The notes below the pieces were generated by a model. It saw only the letters and a program-made list of their open reading frames with translations, had not been told where the DNA came from and did no database searches. A DNA stretch of 64,000 bases from positions 5,969,521-6,033,520 of the forward strand of contig NC_021683.1 in the NCBI RefSeq assembly GCF_000247815.1, given 5' to 3'. Below, piece after piece: positions 10,503 to 24,180 of the stretch; the first letter of the stretch is position 1; each line of letters begins with the position of its first letter. The translations under genes and the position numbers were made by a program. This DNA is from Ficedula albicollis (lineage: Eukaryota; Chordata; Aves; Passeriformes; Muscicapidae).

Positions 10503-13500
10503 GTGAGTAAGGAGCTGTATGACTGCTACTCCTCTGCTCACAGAGAGCACTGCATCTTTCAGCTGGGATTTTGGAAAAGATGCTGCCTGTGCAGTTCAAG
10601 TAAAACATCCTGTATTTTTTGGCTCAAAATAGCTCACACTAAGGTTTTGCTGATGAATCGATATGGCCCATGGAACAACCTGAATTACTCACTGAGACAA
10701 TGTGAATGTGTGTGAACTCAGGCTGGGTAAACACTCAGTTTTAAGGGAAGGATGAGAACTTAAAAAATCAAGAGTACAGTTCCCATGACTGGCTCAAAGA
10801 TATGTTTGAATGCTCTTGATGAATTTAAGCAATATTTAGAACAGATTTACACAGCAGCAATAGTACAGAGAGTAATTTTCTCTGAAAAAAGGGCAGTGGC
10901 AGTGGTAGCACAAGGGATCAACATCATGGGTTACAACATCTCCACTGCTGAAATTCAACAGAAATAAGTGCCACATTTTGCTTAAGAGACAGTTTAAAGC
11001 ACCACTTTCCTTCTCTGAGGTGCCTATCCAGTATAAATCCTGTGTCACCAGTGAATAGAGAATCATGGCCAGCCCCAGGTAATCTGTGCTTAGAGCCCTA
11101 CAGAAATTCCCATGGGGATATGTTAATCTGGACTGGCTGTATGTGTGCAAGTTACTGACTGTGGTGCAGTCATGATTTTGAAAGAAAGCATGGCTATGAC
11201 GGGTGATTTGTTCTTTCAGTGCTAGCTCTGCAGGTTTTTGGGACCAAAATCCCCATGTAAGTACAAAATTAACTTGATCTCCAGCCTCTCTGATTTGAGT
11301 TGGACTCAGCTGTATGTGCCTAAATATGGACTTAACACTTTAATGAATCAAGATCTAAATTCACATCTTCCTAAGATTAATGCTCAGGAATGAAGAGGTT
11401 ATTTGTCTGTCCTAGTGGAATCCTTTTTGGTATAACACATTTGACAGCTCTATGTAAATTCACAGCGGTGTACGAAATACTTTTCCTCATCATACACTGT
11501 CTTTGTCACTACCTTCTCTTAACCTTTATTTCAGTAGAAAAGAATATTTAGAAAAGCACACTTGAAAAATGGGCACTAAAAACTTACTGCTGGAAAACAC
11601 AGAAATTGTTTTAACTAAACCTTTTTGAGGCTTAAGGAACTTCAAAAAGAAATTTGGAATCATAAAAAATACTGAAGGTATTCCTTTTTTTGTTGTTGTT
11701 GCTTGAAAAATGAAAGTAATGGCTTCAAAATATATGCACTGAAGAGAGGCTTTTGTTCTGACAGCTTGTACATCAAGTTTCAGCATTAGGGGGTTTGAAA
11801 TGGTAAAAGTTAGAATTTGATAAAAAAAGCTTTTGGGGGTCCTTTCTCTAAAAGATTCCTGCATGAAATATGAATCCAGAAAAAAGATCATGGAAATGGA
11901 GTGGATGTTTTTAACTGTATGGAACTGTTAAGAAAATAATAGTGCAAGATGTGCTTTGAGATAATATAATGGTAGGAATTTTGCAGTTGTATTGTCACTG
12001 TCAAAATCAGCCTATTTGTTGCAGTTCTATAGTGTTTAGATGTAGGAAAACATAGAATTTCAACCCTTTCCCAGCACAGAAAAGAATGTTTTTGAAGTTT
12101 GATTAGTTTCTTTTTTTCTTCAGATTTCCATTTTTGTACTCTTTTTACATTTCTCAAGCACTGTGACAACACCTGATGAAATGCAAAAGGTTTTTTAAAG
12201 TGTTTTTTGGAAGTTTTCAGTGATATTTAACATTAGTAAGATGAAATTGCCTTCAAAAAGCAGAACTGAAAGATATTTTTTCCATATTGGCTGTTACCAT
12301 GCAAGTCCTGTGTCCCAGGGTCTGGGACAGTGGATCTGTGGGGCTGCAGCCAGAGAAGCAGGTTTGGATTTGCACATGAGTGGTTTCTTGTGAAGAAGCA
12401 GTGCCTGAACACGGCTGAGGAGAGTGTGGTTGAGGCTTGAAAATTTGCAGCAGGTATATTTCGAGAAGCAGAGCTGTGATGCTCAGCAGGAGTGTGGGGC
12501 TGCAGCAGGGATGAGGGGCAGCCCTGCTGTGAGCTGGGAAAGCTCCTTCTTCTGACTGGTGCTGAACACTTGGGTGGGACAAGGGTCAGGGGAACATCCC
12601 CCTGCCTCACCTCAGGTTGAAAAGAAGATGTAAAGAAAGTGAACCTGCTCTCCCTTCCAGGATGATCCAATCTGATGGGTTGAGTCCTTCCCCAAGAGGG
12701 AAAGAGCAGAGCCTGAATTTCAGGGAGAAGATGGAAGGGGCTGGAGCCATCGAGGCAATATCCATATCCCCTTCTTCTCAAAGAGCTTAGCAAAACAAAA
12801 TAGAGAAAGAAAAGCCTCCAGCAGCAGGGAGTGAACGGCTGGAATTTCCTTAATATTAGCTGAGCTTTAGGCAGCAAGCCTTAACGTGGAGAATTATTTT
12901 TAATTAATAGCTTTTCCCCTACTTTGGAGCTCAGCGGGAGGATCTTCTTTGCATTGCACAAGGAGGGGAGATAGGAGCAGTCCCGGTTTTGTAACTGATA
13001 ACTATTTCAGGCCAACTGCATTGCCTGGAATAACTTTGTATTCAGAAAAAAAGAACAAAATGTTACATCAAAAGATACCTCCTTATGGTCCTTGGATTTA
13101 AATTGCCTCTCTCGATAAACCCGCAGCCTGACCAGAAATGAGTTGATGGATTTTTAAGAGTCTCCAAGCCAAATTATTGCCTCTCTCATTTTCTTCCCCC
13201 CTCTCTCTCACCTCTGTGTTATCAGCATGGCATTTGGCCCTACGAGGGGAACTTCTGAGGATGCTGAGCGATCACAGCTCTGCCAGGGTCTGAGGCTCCA
13301 GGGCTTGTGCTGGGTGACAGGGTCCTTTACCCAAACTAGCCCAGATCCAGATGGAAAAAGAGGCAGGAAGGTGTTGTGAATTTGTATTACTTTAACACAA
13401 TGGGTTTGTTCAGAGACAGTTTTCAGGCAATAAATGGCTCCTTTGTGTTCCTTCCCTCCCCATGGTCGCTTTCAGAGCCGTATATGTGCATATCATTTTG

Positions 13501-15600
13501 CCTGGGTATTAGCAAGCAAGAAGGCTCCCTGGCTTCAGGCTCCCTCCTCCTCTTCCTCTCCCTCTCCTTCTCCCCAGCTTACAACACCCTCTGCTCCAGC
13601 ACACAATTAAAACAAAATTAGCAAAATAACTACAAGTTTATGGGGTGGGGGGAACAAGAATCCTTTCTTTTTGCTTCTCTTATTTGGAGGATTGTAAGAG
13701 GTTGTAGTGCCTCTTTTTATGAGCGGCTTCCTGGGAGTCGGGACATTTGCTTGTTATACTGTGGCACTGTAAGAGGGTGATCGTCATGGACTATAAAGTA
13801 ACGGGAAGTCTCACAGCCCCTCCAGCTCTGTAGCACAGTAGCTTGCCTCACACAGGAGAGAGGGATTTATGGCACTGCCTTGTATTTTTTAACATATTTT
13901 GTCTGCTTTTTATTTACGACCCAGCCCAACAGTTCTTACTTTGTCCCCTGCCTCCCTGCCCTCCTATCTTAATTCTGCCTGTTCCTTGTGGTGTGTTGAA
14001 GTCCCAGAATGGTACAAAAAAAATGTCACTTTAGGTGGAGAAGCAGCAGGGATAAAGGTTGAAGTTTGAGGTGAGCACATCCCCCCTCAGGCACTAAGTG
14101 CAGGATAAATATCTGCTTTTCTAGGCTGTGGGGAAGGCAAGGTGAGGATGGAGCTGGGAGGAAGAAGAAAGAATATGAAAAAGAGTGTTTTCCTTGTTAT
14201 TAAACTTGCCAAGCTATTTTCCTTATGAGCTTTTGTTAAAGCCCAGTGTCTTTCTCTTATTTAAATAAGTCTAATCTCTGAAGGAGTTCTGAGTTGCTGC
14301 TTTTCAAAGCAGTGGGGTGTAGTTCCGTTTTATTAGCTGTCACTGAAGATCTGATGCAGTCATGTCGGAGGCTGTAAATGCCTTGATGCTGTCAAGCCAA
14401 AGCCGTTGTAGCGAGGGTGGGTGCCTGCCGTCCCTGGCACTGCCTGCAGAGTCAGTGCCTTCCAGCTGCTGGGGCTCACAAGCAGCATTTCCCAAATTTT
14501 GGCCTGGATTTGGCAGCGTTCATGGGTGGCCATGCCCTGGTGGAGTTAGAGCATTAGTAAATCAGAATTAGTATTTACGAGAAGAAGGCAGATTGTGAAT
14601 GATGCAGGCATTGCCTTAATAATTAAGCAGCTTTTGGGAGACCTTGTCTCTCTGTTGGGATTGGATCCTGGTTCCAGGTCCCTTCCATATGCTCTGATGA
14701 AGCAGTGTGGCAGCATTCTGCTGACCACGGCTCAGGTTTGGGATTATCTGCTCTCATTGAAACAATTCCCCCAAAAGCTGCAGCGATGAGTTAACCATCT
14801 GGGGTCAAGAAGAGGACATTAAATATAATCAGCAGCTCCCTTAATCTTAAGAGGAGAATCCTCATTTGCTTGAATGTGTGTGCTGATCAAAGCATGTTAG
14901 GAGCCAGGATGTGATACAAGAATTGCCATTTCCCAGGAAGGATTTTTTTTCCTCCTCTTTTTAAGGGCAGAAGGGAAAAGCACCAGGAATTTTGAATTAT
15001 TGGGACTTTTTCTCTTGCGGTTCAACTAATGCAGTGAACCAGCTGCACTTGACCAGTGCTTATACATGTTAACTATCAGCTAACACAATCTGAAGCCCTA
15101 GGAAAATAGGTTGTAGCACAGATGTAAGACACTGAAGGAAGACAGTAATTTTTTCCTGTAGATGGGAAATGCATATGTTGCCTCACTCACTTGTCATTAC
15201 TGAAACTATAGGTAGGGACAAAAATAGAAACTACTGACAGCTTGATTTCTTCATGCTGGCACTGCTACAGCAGAGCTCTACAAGACCCTATAAATATGCA
15301 AGCGAAGGGAAATCCTACACAAGTGCTATCATACTGCTATAGGACTGAATAGAATTAGCTTTATTGCAACCAAACAGTATGGACGGAGTCTGCTTTTCAG
15401 AGCTCCCCTATCTCATGAACAATGTAAAATGTGAACCAAAGGCAGCTAATCTGGCCTGTTTACTGGGAACAGTTCCAAAATATATTGTTGGAAATGACTA
15501 GAAAAAGCTTTGCACTGCACAGCCCTTATGGAGCAACCCTTTCTTCCTTTTAAAGTGAAATGTCCTTGCAGAAATTAAACACTATTTCATTTTAAAAAAA
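10503..15600. other. Non-coding stretch, no gene seen
   Basis: The longest open frame is 214 codons on the minus strand (12233-12877). It is rich in Ser, Pro, Leu and Phe, shows no domain, and its strand bias follows local C/T composition, so I treat it as chance. 11500-12180 is A+T-rich with open frames that reflect lysine/phenylalanine codons only. Confidence 0.5.
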
Positions 15601-15630
15601 GGGTGAGGGGAGGGGGGGGAGGCTGTGGGG
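15601..15630 (+). other. G-quadruplex motif
   Basis: Four G tracts (3, 4, 8 and 4 G) are separated by TGA, A and AGGCTGT. All loops are 7 bases or less, so it fits the usual G3+N1-7 rule. It follows an A run. Folding is inferred from sequence only. Confidence 0.75.
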
Positions 15631-18600
15631 TAGAAGGAATCACTGTGGTTTAAACCACTTACTAAAATTTGTGAAAGATCCAGCATGCATTGAAAATGCT
15701 CCCCCTCCCCCCAAACCTAAACCAACAAAAACAAGCCAACCCCATGAATAGCTCTTCCTAGCTTCCTGCACATTGAATATGTATGTTAAAGGACAAGGAG
15801 CCAAGAGTCACTCTGTTTTGCTTTGCTTAGAATATTTTTTCTATGAAAATATTTCATATTTGATTTTCATATTGCTATTTTTGATATGTCGAAGTCAGGG
15901 GCCATGCCAAGGAGAGGCTGGTGAGCTGGCCATGGAGGAGATTTCTGCACAGCAGTGCACAGAAGCAAGATGTGCCCCACTGTGTAAATGATGCTCCCTG
16001 CACCTACGAGCAGGGTTCAAAGGGTTTTACACAGCAAGAGCAGAAAATGCTGCTGCTGGGTCTGGGAGGGGAGTAGGTGGGGTGAAACAAGAGTCCAACA
16101 GAATTCAGGGTAAATGGACCCCCAAAATTAGGAAGTACTCAGTAGGCATGAAATCCTGGAACTTTTCTCGACAGAACAGAAGATATTACTTGTGCCATCT
16201 TGTGAGCCCTGCCAAGTGTGTCTCCCCTCAAGAGGACTCCATAATCCTCTTATTTTCATTCACATCTCTAAAGTGGCTCCATCTCCCTCATTTTTCTAAG
16301 CTGCTGTTGTTAAGTTTGCTTCATGATTTAGCTGCTCTCACTTCTTTTTTTTGGGAGGTGGCAACTGATTTGTCCTTGTTAGAATTGAGCGGTGTATACA
16401 ACTACAGAGTAAACATTTCTATCTTCCTCCTGGTTCAGGCAAAAAACCTTGACCCCCATGCCAGCAGAAGTGAAACGTTTCCAAAACATACAACTGGAGA
16501 TGTGACTGTGTTTAAAAGCCTCCAATTTAAACACAGTTCTCCAGGAAACCATGACCAGGGGAAGATGAGTTGTCTCTGATGAGAGGTTTGACTCTGTAAC
16601 AATTTGTTGGCCCACCTGTACATTGTTATTTTATTGTCTGTACCATGGAGCACTTTCCTCTTAATATGTCTGATAATAAAAATCCCACAGAAGTTTAAAT
16701 TAGCGTAAGGCTCAGCAATCAGGCTTAGCTGTGATCTGGGGTCATTGACTCTCATATCAAATCATGTCACCTTCATTCATAACTGAACCATTGACCCTGA
16801 AACTCAAGGAGCTTTCCTACAATTTCCTAAAATCTGGAGTTTTTATCCTGTCAGCCACAAACTCTTACGAGGCAGTGAGATTCCCACTGGCTGGGACTGT
16901 CCTCCTCCCAAATTCTCAGCTGTAATCTGATTCCTGGCATTTTTCACATTGTACCATGTAGTGGGCACTGCACAACTGCCACAGGCTGAGGCCATGCAAA
17001 GGTGAGCACCAAGCAGGCTCCTGCCTGTCCAGGCGCAAGGTGTCCACTGAAGGGCTGCACGTTTTCTTTTTTAGAGAGCTAACCTTCTAAACTGATCTGA
17101 TTGCGGCCAGTATTCATAGCAGGGAGAACAGAGATGGACCTGTAATTTCACTGTCCTGTCCCACACACCAAAATCTCCCGCATCCCTCCCCCAAAATCTC
17201 TCCAGAGCTGCTAGAAGTGAAGAGTTCAGTGGTTTAATTTTCTGTTGTCTTGCCAAGTTAGAATGGGATTAAATGCTCTCAAGGTCTCTGGACTATCACT
17301 TTACCCAAAACATCCATCCCAAGCATTCAAAGAGGCATAGAGGCTCTGCATAGCTATTTATTTTAAATGCCTGATTAAAATTTCATGAAAACAGGAAGTC
17401 AGGGGAAAAGAATAGATTGCAAGAATGAAGAAATCCAGGGCTTTGTCATTTTTAACTCAACAACACACAACATTGAAGAACAAAACCCCAGCACCCAGCA
17501 CATTCAATTGTAACTGAGGAATATTTTCATAATTGTACTGAGGCCACTAATAGCATATTTTGTCATTGACAGGGGAGTTTATGAACTAAGAATGAAACTA
17601 ATTTTTTTACTTAACTTATAACACAATTTTGATTCTGTTTGTAAATTGTCACCTTAAGGTAACCTAAAATTGCTGTACTTACAGCCTGCAAACTTTAAGA
17701 ATTTTTTGGATACTCCATTGTTTTTTCCTATCTCAGCAGCAATAAATATTGCAATAACACATCCTTAGCAGAGCAGCAGCTCTTTTGTCCTGGTATCTTT
17801 CTGGTTTTCCATTCTTAAGCATTTCTAATCGTCCAAATATATGATGGGGGCAGAGACAAAAAACTGATTTTTCTGAATATTAGTCACATGCAAAAGACCT
17901 TCATGGTTTTTCTGGCTTCTAGCGTTCATTTTTCCTGTATGTAGCTTGTATGTTTTTATTTTTCCTACATGTCCTTGTTTTGCAAGAAAATATCCTCTTT
18001 GCTGAAAACATATGAATCACAAACAGTGTTTAGCCAGGCTGCATTACGAAAGGATTTAGAATCTGTTGAAGTCTTCTTGCCTTTTTAGGCTGTGGGAAGC
18101 AGGACCCCCATTAAGAGGCTGCAAATGCCCCTTAGCCATTTTCCAGTACTGCTGTCACCTTGACTACCCGTAGGTAGTCGTGGGGTACTTACAAACCATC
18201 AGTGTCCCAATCTGTTCTCCTGTACCAACCCCATCAAAAATAGATGGATGTTAAAATTCTGTATTAGCCTCTCACTGCAAAGGCAGCATATGTAGGTTCT
18301 CAGCTAGGGCATCCGGTGGCTCTGGATATGGTATAATTATGATAGCTTAATGACAAAATAAGTTTTCACTTGCCAATGTCAAATTAATCCTGTCAGTACA
18401 TACGTCACTGCAAGTGCATTGCTCAGTGTACCCTTACAATATGCATAATGCCATGTCTCCTTGCTTCTGCTTCTCATCATGTGGTCCTCTTGGTGCAGAT
18501 GCTGTTCAGCCACTTAAAGAGCTGTAACGCTACCAGGGGAAAGAAGAAAAAAACCCCAGTATGTTATAATGGAACGAATATAATGAGCCTAAAACCTTGG

Positions 18601-20549
18601 AAGCCTTCCTTTGTTCATCATTCTTGCTGCAAACAGTCACAGCCTTGTGGATTTCTCTATTATTTCAGCTGTAAAAATTATATTGAAATTTGATGGAATT
18701 ATTTCTAGAGGTAGTTAATTGGCTGACTAGGTGTATATGTGAGGAGAGGTAGCAGGGAGCCCATGAATGACCTTTTCCCTTGTTAGATTGCTCCCTGGCC
18801 AGCTGGACGTTTGGTATCCTAAGGTGAAGAGTTTTTAAAATTATAGTTTCACGGCTTTGCCCCTTTACAAGACAACAATTTCTCTGTGTTAATTCACCAT
18901 GTCGAGAGGAGGAAAGAAAGTCAGCTGCTGCAGAATACCCCTTCTGCTTTAAGAAAGCACGGCACTAATTGCTGGGAGACTTTTGCTAAACAAAATCCTG
19001 TGTGGCTCGGTCCACGCCTGCACACTCCAGTCGTCCCCGCTCCGTGCCAGCATGTCACAGGTGCACACCACAAGGGACAATGCAGCAAATGTAATTGGGA
19101 GGCAGGTGGCAGTAGCTTGGACTCCGTAACACATTCATCCCAAGGTGCACTCGTGCATCTGTTAGAAAGTGAAGTAATTTTTTTTTTTCTGTAATTCAGT
19201 TGGTCTAACAAAGATTTGAGCAGTAGGAAAATATTTCCCATCTCCTAAACACAACAGTGAGAAAGTTACTAAAAGTGCTTGGAGACTGCAAGTGAGGTGG
19301 GGTGGAGGCTGCTGATCTTAGGGAAAAAGCGAGGGGTTGTCACTTTACATAGAAGTGGGTCAAGTGTTTTTAAGACTTGAGAGGGCTTTTTCCTCCTTTG
19401 CTATCACTGTAATATCAGCACAAACTTTTCCTTTCTAGATATGAGCCTTTTGTAATTGCATTAGTGCTGTGTGCTCTGGCTGAGCCAGTCACTTGCCTGT
19501 GCTCAACCTTCCCTGCATCTTTCCAAGAGCCAGAGCAGAGCCTCTCGTTATGGGAACCTTTGTGTTTCTGCTCTGAGTCCTAACAAAGGGTGTTTATTCC
19601 CTCTCTAAAACACAGAAAGGACCCCAAATGCTTGCACTCTTACAGGGAGCCTGAAAGCGAATCTTGCCGAGCTGAACTGCAGCAATCTCTGGGGTGGAGT
19701 ATAACAGCTATAGTGCAGCACACAGAATCCCTCTATAGGAGAGGCAGGCTGGTGCCAATTCCAGGCAAAACTAAGGGGAATGGGATTCAAACGAGCACAG
19801 ATGCGACGTTGCCCACAGATAAAAATGAGCAGCACAGTACTGCAAAAATGCATGTAGGTTTTAGTAGCCTTTGGTGGACAAAATACTGCTTTTCTATGAA
19901 GAATACCTAAACAAGGCAAACAACTTAAAAATTGTATCACACATTTTGAATGCCACATGCTTTCTAATCCCTAGGGGAGTGTTTTCCCCATCTGTCTCAT
20001 TTCCTAACTCCACTACTTAACTCTCCTTTCTATCCAGTGTTGGGTCCAGCCGTAATCCAGAGCTCTTTGGGGCGATTTGCATGTGAAGCTGCTGGGAGGG
20101 TCCCACTGCTCCTTTCCCAAGGTCTGCTCCAGCCTCTCCTGGCAGTTTGCAGACTTTGTCCTCCTGCTGCATCTCTGGCTCTTGGCTGGTGGCAGGGCCA
20201 GGTTAACTGAAAGTGTGAGGTTTCGATAACCTGCAGCAAGTGTTTTCCGTCTCCCAGGAGAGAGCTGCGCTGGAAAACAATTTGCAGAAGACAGGAGCAG
20301 AGATCTGGTGTCATTTTTTGGTGCAGCTACTACAGTTTCTTGCTGTGAGCCCTTATCAGTGGAGCCCTTGTAGAGCTGCTCATCAGCAGAGATCCTGCGG
20401 GCGAGCGCAGCATTATTGCTTCGTCCCATGTGGCTTTTTTTATCAGTGCTGTTCTGGCTTCTAAACCTTCTGGAGACGCTGTAATTGGCTACTTTGGGGT
20501 GGCTTGGCTTTTTTTACAGCGTAAGTTAAGTTTTTAGGCTGAGCTTTAG
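15631..20549. other. Non-coding stretch, no gene seen
   Basis: Mostly unique A+T-leaning sequence. Open frames at 16082-16579 (+) and 18886-19241 (both strands) are motif-free. The only structure noted is the short inverted repeat at 18162-18179. Confidence 0.5.
18162..18179. repeat. Small perfect hairpin
   Basis: GACTACC and GGTAGTC, 7-base perfect arms around the 4-base loop CGTA. Too short to imply a terminator or an RNA gene in a vertebrate context. Confidence 0.7.
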
Positions 20550-20705
20550 AAATCAAATAAAAATAAAATAAAGCAAAAGAACGCAAAATAAAAGCAAGTA
20601 GAGGAAAGGAAAGGAAAAGAAAGTTAAAGGAACTAAAATGAAAGAAAGTGAAATAAAATAAAATGAAAAAGAAAAGTAAGCATCTGTAGTTAGAAGAAAA
20701 GAAAT
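20550..20705 (+). repeat. A-rich purine low-complexity tract
   Basis: Imperfect AAATAAAA, GGAAAGGAAAAG and GAAAGAAAG words. The minus-strand reading is Phe-rich and meaningless. Confidence 0.8.
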
Positions 20706-22740
20706 GAGGTTCCAAATAAATAAATTCTACTTCTATTTCTTGGAGTGATCAAGGACAGCTGATGCAGATTGACACTCTTATGTTACATGAATGTTTTGAA
20801 CGTGTAAAGAATCCTGTATAAATTCAGCTTGGTTTGCTGTGATACACTTTCCAAATTAGGATACTGCGGAGCAGATTGTGAAATGGTGATTTACATGACT
20901 TGAGGATTTTGCTCCTTGTGATAAAACACAATAGCACTTCCTTTAGTTCCCTTTAGAAAGCATTTTAAAAATGTATTTAAATGTATGTAGAAATGTATTT
21001 AAAATGCAGGTTATTTCCACAAATATAAAAATATCAGGCAAAAAGTGCATTATTGAGTGCTGTGTAAAATACAGCTGAGCATCTTTAGAATTGCAGCATT
21101 CTAAAGGGGGAAATAAAATTACAACTAAGAAAAATATTCAAAGTACCATTTTTTTTTTCTGGCAGGAAAGTGAAAACATGGAGTTTTGTTGGCTCATTCT
21201 TCCTTTTGCGAAGGATTTAGTGCTGAGCTTTTACCTCGCTACATGATATACTGCAGTGAAATGCACAGAAATTTGGGATTAGATATGAGTTGTAACATCG
21301 AGTAAATTTTATGTTGAGAAATTTAGAGCGTGCCAAGCAGCCAGCTCCTCGGACAAAAGACTAACATGAATAGGTTAGAGAATTATTAGCCTCTAATAAT
21401 AGATGATATACTATATATCAAGTAATGACTACTTACTATCCTGCATTTATCTGTTACACGATGTCCTTTTTAATTATCTACCCTGCCGCCACGGGGGCTG
21501 GCAGCTGGTGCAAGAAATGCTGCAAAGCTCATGCCTTCTTCCCTCATAAAATGGAAATATCTGCCCAATCTGTGCCCTTGCAGTTGTTAAACATGGGTTT
21601 CCCAGGGGAAAAAAAAAAAAAACCAACATCCAAAGCACATCTTTTTCGTACAGTGGTTTTAAAGAGGGTTGTGTTACTGAAGTAGTGTTTCAGCACACTT
21701 CTATCTAGTGGAAAGCAAAACTCTACCCGACTGTGGCTCTTCCCTTCAGATTTTAATCCCTTCTGCTGCTTGTCTAGGTGAGGAACGGATAAAAATAGAT
21801 TGTTAGATGAGGCTGTTGCTTTTAATTATATTCATAATGAGCATTCACCATCCTTAATTCAATAGTGCAGTATAACGGGGGAGGGCAGGGTTGTTTAACC
21901 TCATTTCCTAAGGAAATGAGGCATAGAGCATCCCACCACCCACCCACCTGGACCCAGGCCTCTCCTAACAACTTGTGAATGCTTTCTAAGTGGGCTTGAA
22001 AGGGGGCAGACATCTCAAAGGTTACATTTCCTCACGGAAATTGGGGTGAGTTCAGGGAAAAGCTTCACATTGGTGTGCCAGGCAGGTAAGTTCAGTCACT
22101 ATCCCTGCTGACGGCAGCCCATGGCCAGTGACATCCCCTGCCTGCTGGGCAGCAGCAGGGCTGGAAGAGCTGGGCACCAGGCTTGCTGCTGGGGCAGCAC
22201 TGGGCAAAAACAGAGGAAATTGCTTTTCCTCACAATTTGGTTTCAGGTAGGAGCATGAATTCTGGGAACCTCATTTGGCACATTCTCCCTGGTGAATGTC
22301 AGTGCAGGCAGCCTCCCAGTTTTGGTGAAATCAGGGCTGAGTGAGGAGCTGGTTTGCTTTCTGGTAGCAGGACAAAGCTCAGTGAAAATTGGCCAGTGTG
22401 CTTTTGGACCTTGCAGGGGACCTTTCCCATGCTGTGCCCCCAAAAGAGCTGTTCTCCCCCTGCTTCCCTCCCTCCATCTGCTCCCACACCGACTGCTCTT
22501 GGAGCTGGCAGCACATTAATAAAAAAATGTAAGTTTTATGGGACAAAGTAAATAAGGCAATTCATATATCATTCCTAAGACACACAGAAAGGAGGCAGAG
22601 AAAAATAACCAACCGATATTTTATATGAGGATATTTCCATGAGTCAGCTCATTTTCCCATTTCTGGGCTTCCAGCTGCAAGCTCTGCTGTGTTGGCTTAT
22701 CTTCTACTCAAGGCCTGGCATGTGCCAGAAGTAGCTTATA
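20706..22740. other. Non-coding stretch, no gene seen
   Basis: A+T-rich to about 21450, then mixed. It holds one A run (about 21610-21622) and the palindrome at 21899-21921. No motif-bearing open frame. Confidence 0.5.
21899..21921. repeat. 23-base palindrome with 11-base arms
   Basis: CCTCATTTCCT and its exact reverse complement AGGAAATGAGG are separated by a single A. The arms contain inverted TTCC/GGAA (ETS-type core) words. Protein binding is inference only. Confidence 0.85.
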
Positions 22741-22743
22741 ATT

Positions 22744-22790
22744 GGCTGTGTTTCCCCTTTGTAAATGGTAATAATAGAGCCTTTATCAGC
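22744..22790 (+). mobile_element. Possible MIR relic
   Basis: 'gtgtttcccctttgtaaatgg' followed by 'taataatagagc' resembles the MIR block 'cagtttcc..tctgtaaaatgg..ataataata'. Very short, so chance similarity is possible. Confidence 0.35.
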
Positions 22791-23669
22791 AGAGAATGGC
22801 TAAAAATTTGGATGTCTTTAATTTCATCACAACTTGTAATTTTTTTCAGGTCTAATATTACACAAATAGATCTCAGAGCTCCTTGTTCGGGTTGCAGGGC
22901 TGACAGCAGAGGGGCTGATTTTGTAGGTGGGATATTGAACTGCCTTTGGATGTTCCCTGAGCATGGCCATAGAGCTGAATTTATCCTTTAACCCTTGTTG
23001 CAGGAGTTTCATTAACCCCTTGGCTTAAGAAAAGTCACAGTAGTTGTGGCTCAGCGTGGCTGGAGGAGGCTGATGCATTTCTTGTGGCAGCCTTGGCGTT
23101 TATTGCAGGGCAAAAATGCAAGGTATTTTCAATGTATTTTAATTCATTTGAGGTTTTCAATGAACTCACCTCAGCCTCCTAAACTCCTCCTGAGATTGCT
23201 TCCTGTGGATTTCAAAATTACTAAATTTAGCTGGGTGGGGGGGGGGAAAGCGGCTCATTCAATATGATTTCTAAAGACAACTATGCAAGCTTTATAGAAA
23301 ATGAATTTTAAATTTCTACATGGCAGAAGAATTTGGTTGATCACAGGCATGGGAAGGATGTTGCAAGATTTATTTGACCAGTCACAACTTGAATTTTGAA
23401 TAAATTCTGTCAAGCTGTTAAAAAAATATGGAAATTCATCACTTGACACATTCAAATCACAAATATGTTTGAGGGGAACTGCAATCTGCTCAGAGATGTC
23501 CTGCGAATAAAAAAGATTTCACATGTGTTTAATATATTCCTTTTTGAGGAATTAATTGTCCACCAGCACTGACAAGTATGGGGGATGGAGGAGCGGAATG
23601 GGAGCGATTTGCAGTTCTTAGTGGGAATTAGTGGCATGACTATATTATAACAATCATAATTAAGCTTTG

Positions 23670-23820
23670 TACTTGAACAGTGCCTTTCCTTGGGGAATCT
23701 CAAGGCACTCTGTCAAATTTATGGGGAAATCCCGGGGAAGTAAGTGATTTCCCTACAGATCTGCAAAAATTCAGTGGCAGATCTGTGAGCAGACCCCAGG
23801 TCTCCAATGTCCTGGAATCT
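23670..23820 (-). mobile_element. MIR-like SINE relic
   Basis: The plus strand shows, in order, 'cagtgccttt', 'ggaatctcaaggcactctg', 'gggaagtaagtgatttccc', 'cagtggcagatctg' and 'agcagaccccaggtctcc'. The order and spacing fit the reverse complement of a MIR-family SINE (agtaagtgacttgccc, cagtggcagagctg, agaacccaggtctcc). Confidence 0.65.
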
Positions 23821-24087
23821 GGCTCCAGCTCACAGCAGGAGCTGCCTGATTCCTCTGTGACAAACAGGGCAGGACTCAGGGGCTCCAGGAGCACGGCCTG
23901 GGGTGCAGGTGGGTGCTGGGGGCACTGGGGTGCCTCCCTCACCTGGGGCTGGGGGCAGGGGAAGGTGACAGCAGGGACAGGCAGCTCACACCAGACAGCC
24001 CTTCCAGCAGCACCCTGAACCTCAATAAAAATAACAGTGGGAAACCACACTTGGATGTTGTTGTACACTTGGGAGAGTCCTGACTCC

Positions 24088-24140
24088 TCCATGCCTCAGT
24101 TTACCCACCTCTACAGATAATATGGTGGCACTGTGGGAGA
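24088..24140 (+). mobile_element. MIR-like SINE fragment
   Basis: 'catgcctcagtttacccacct' then 'acagataatatggtggcact' fits the MIR block 'tgcctcagtttccccatctgtaaaatgg'. It lies about 270 bases from the relic at 23670-23820 in opposite orientation. Confidence 0.5.
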
Positions 24141-24166
24141 ACTTGTGGTGGTGGATTTTTCATGAC

Positions 24167-24180
24167 AAAAAAAAAAAAAA
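24167..24180 (+). repeat. A14 run
   Basis: Fourteen A followed by TAATAAAT. It lies 27 bases past the MIR-like fragment and may be its degenerate A/T-rich end, but this cannot be shown. Confidence 0.8.

Noticed and set aside
12233..12877. 214-codon minus-strand open frame
   Set aside because: Longest frame outside simple repeats, but it has no domain, no splice context, and a composition that follows local base bias.
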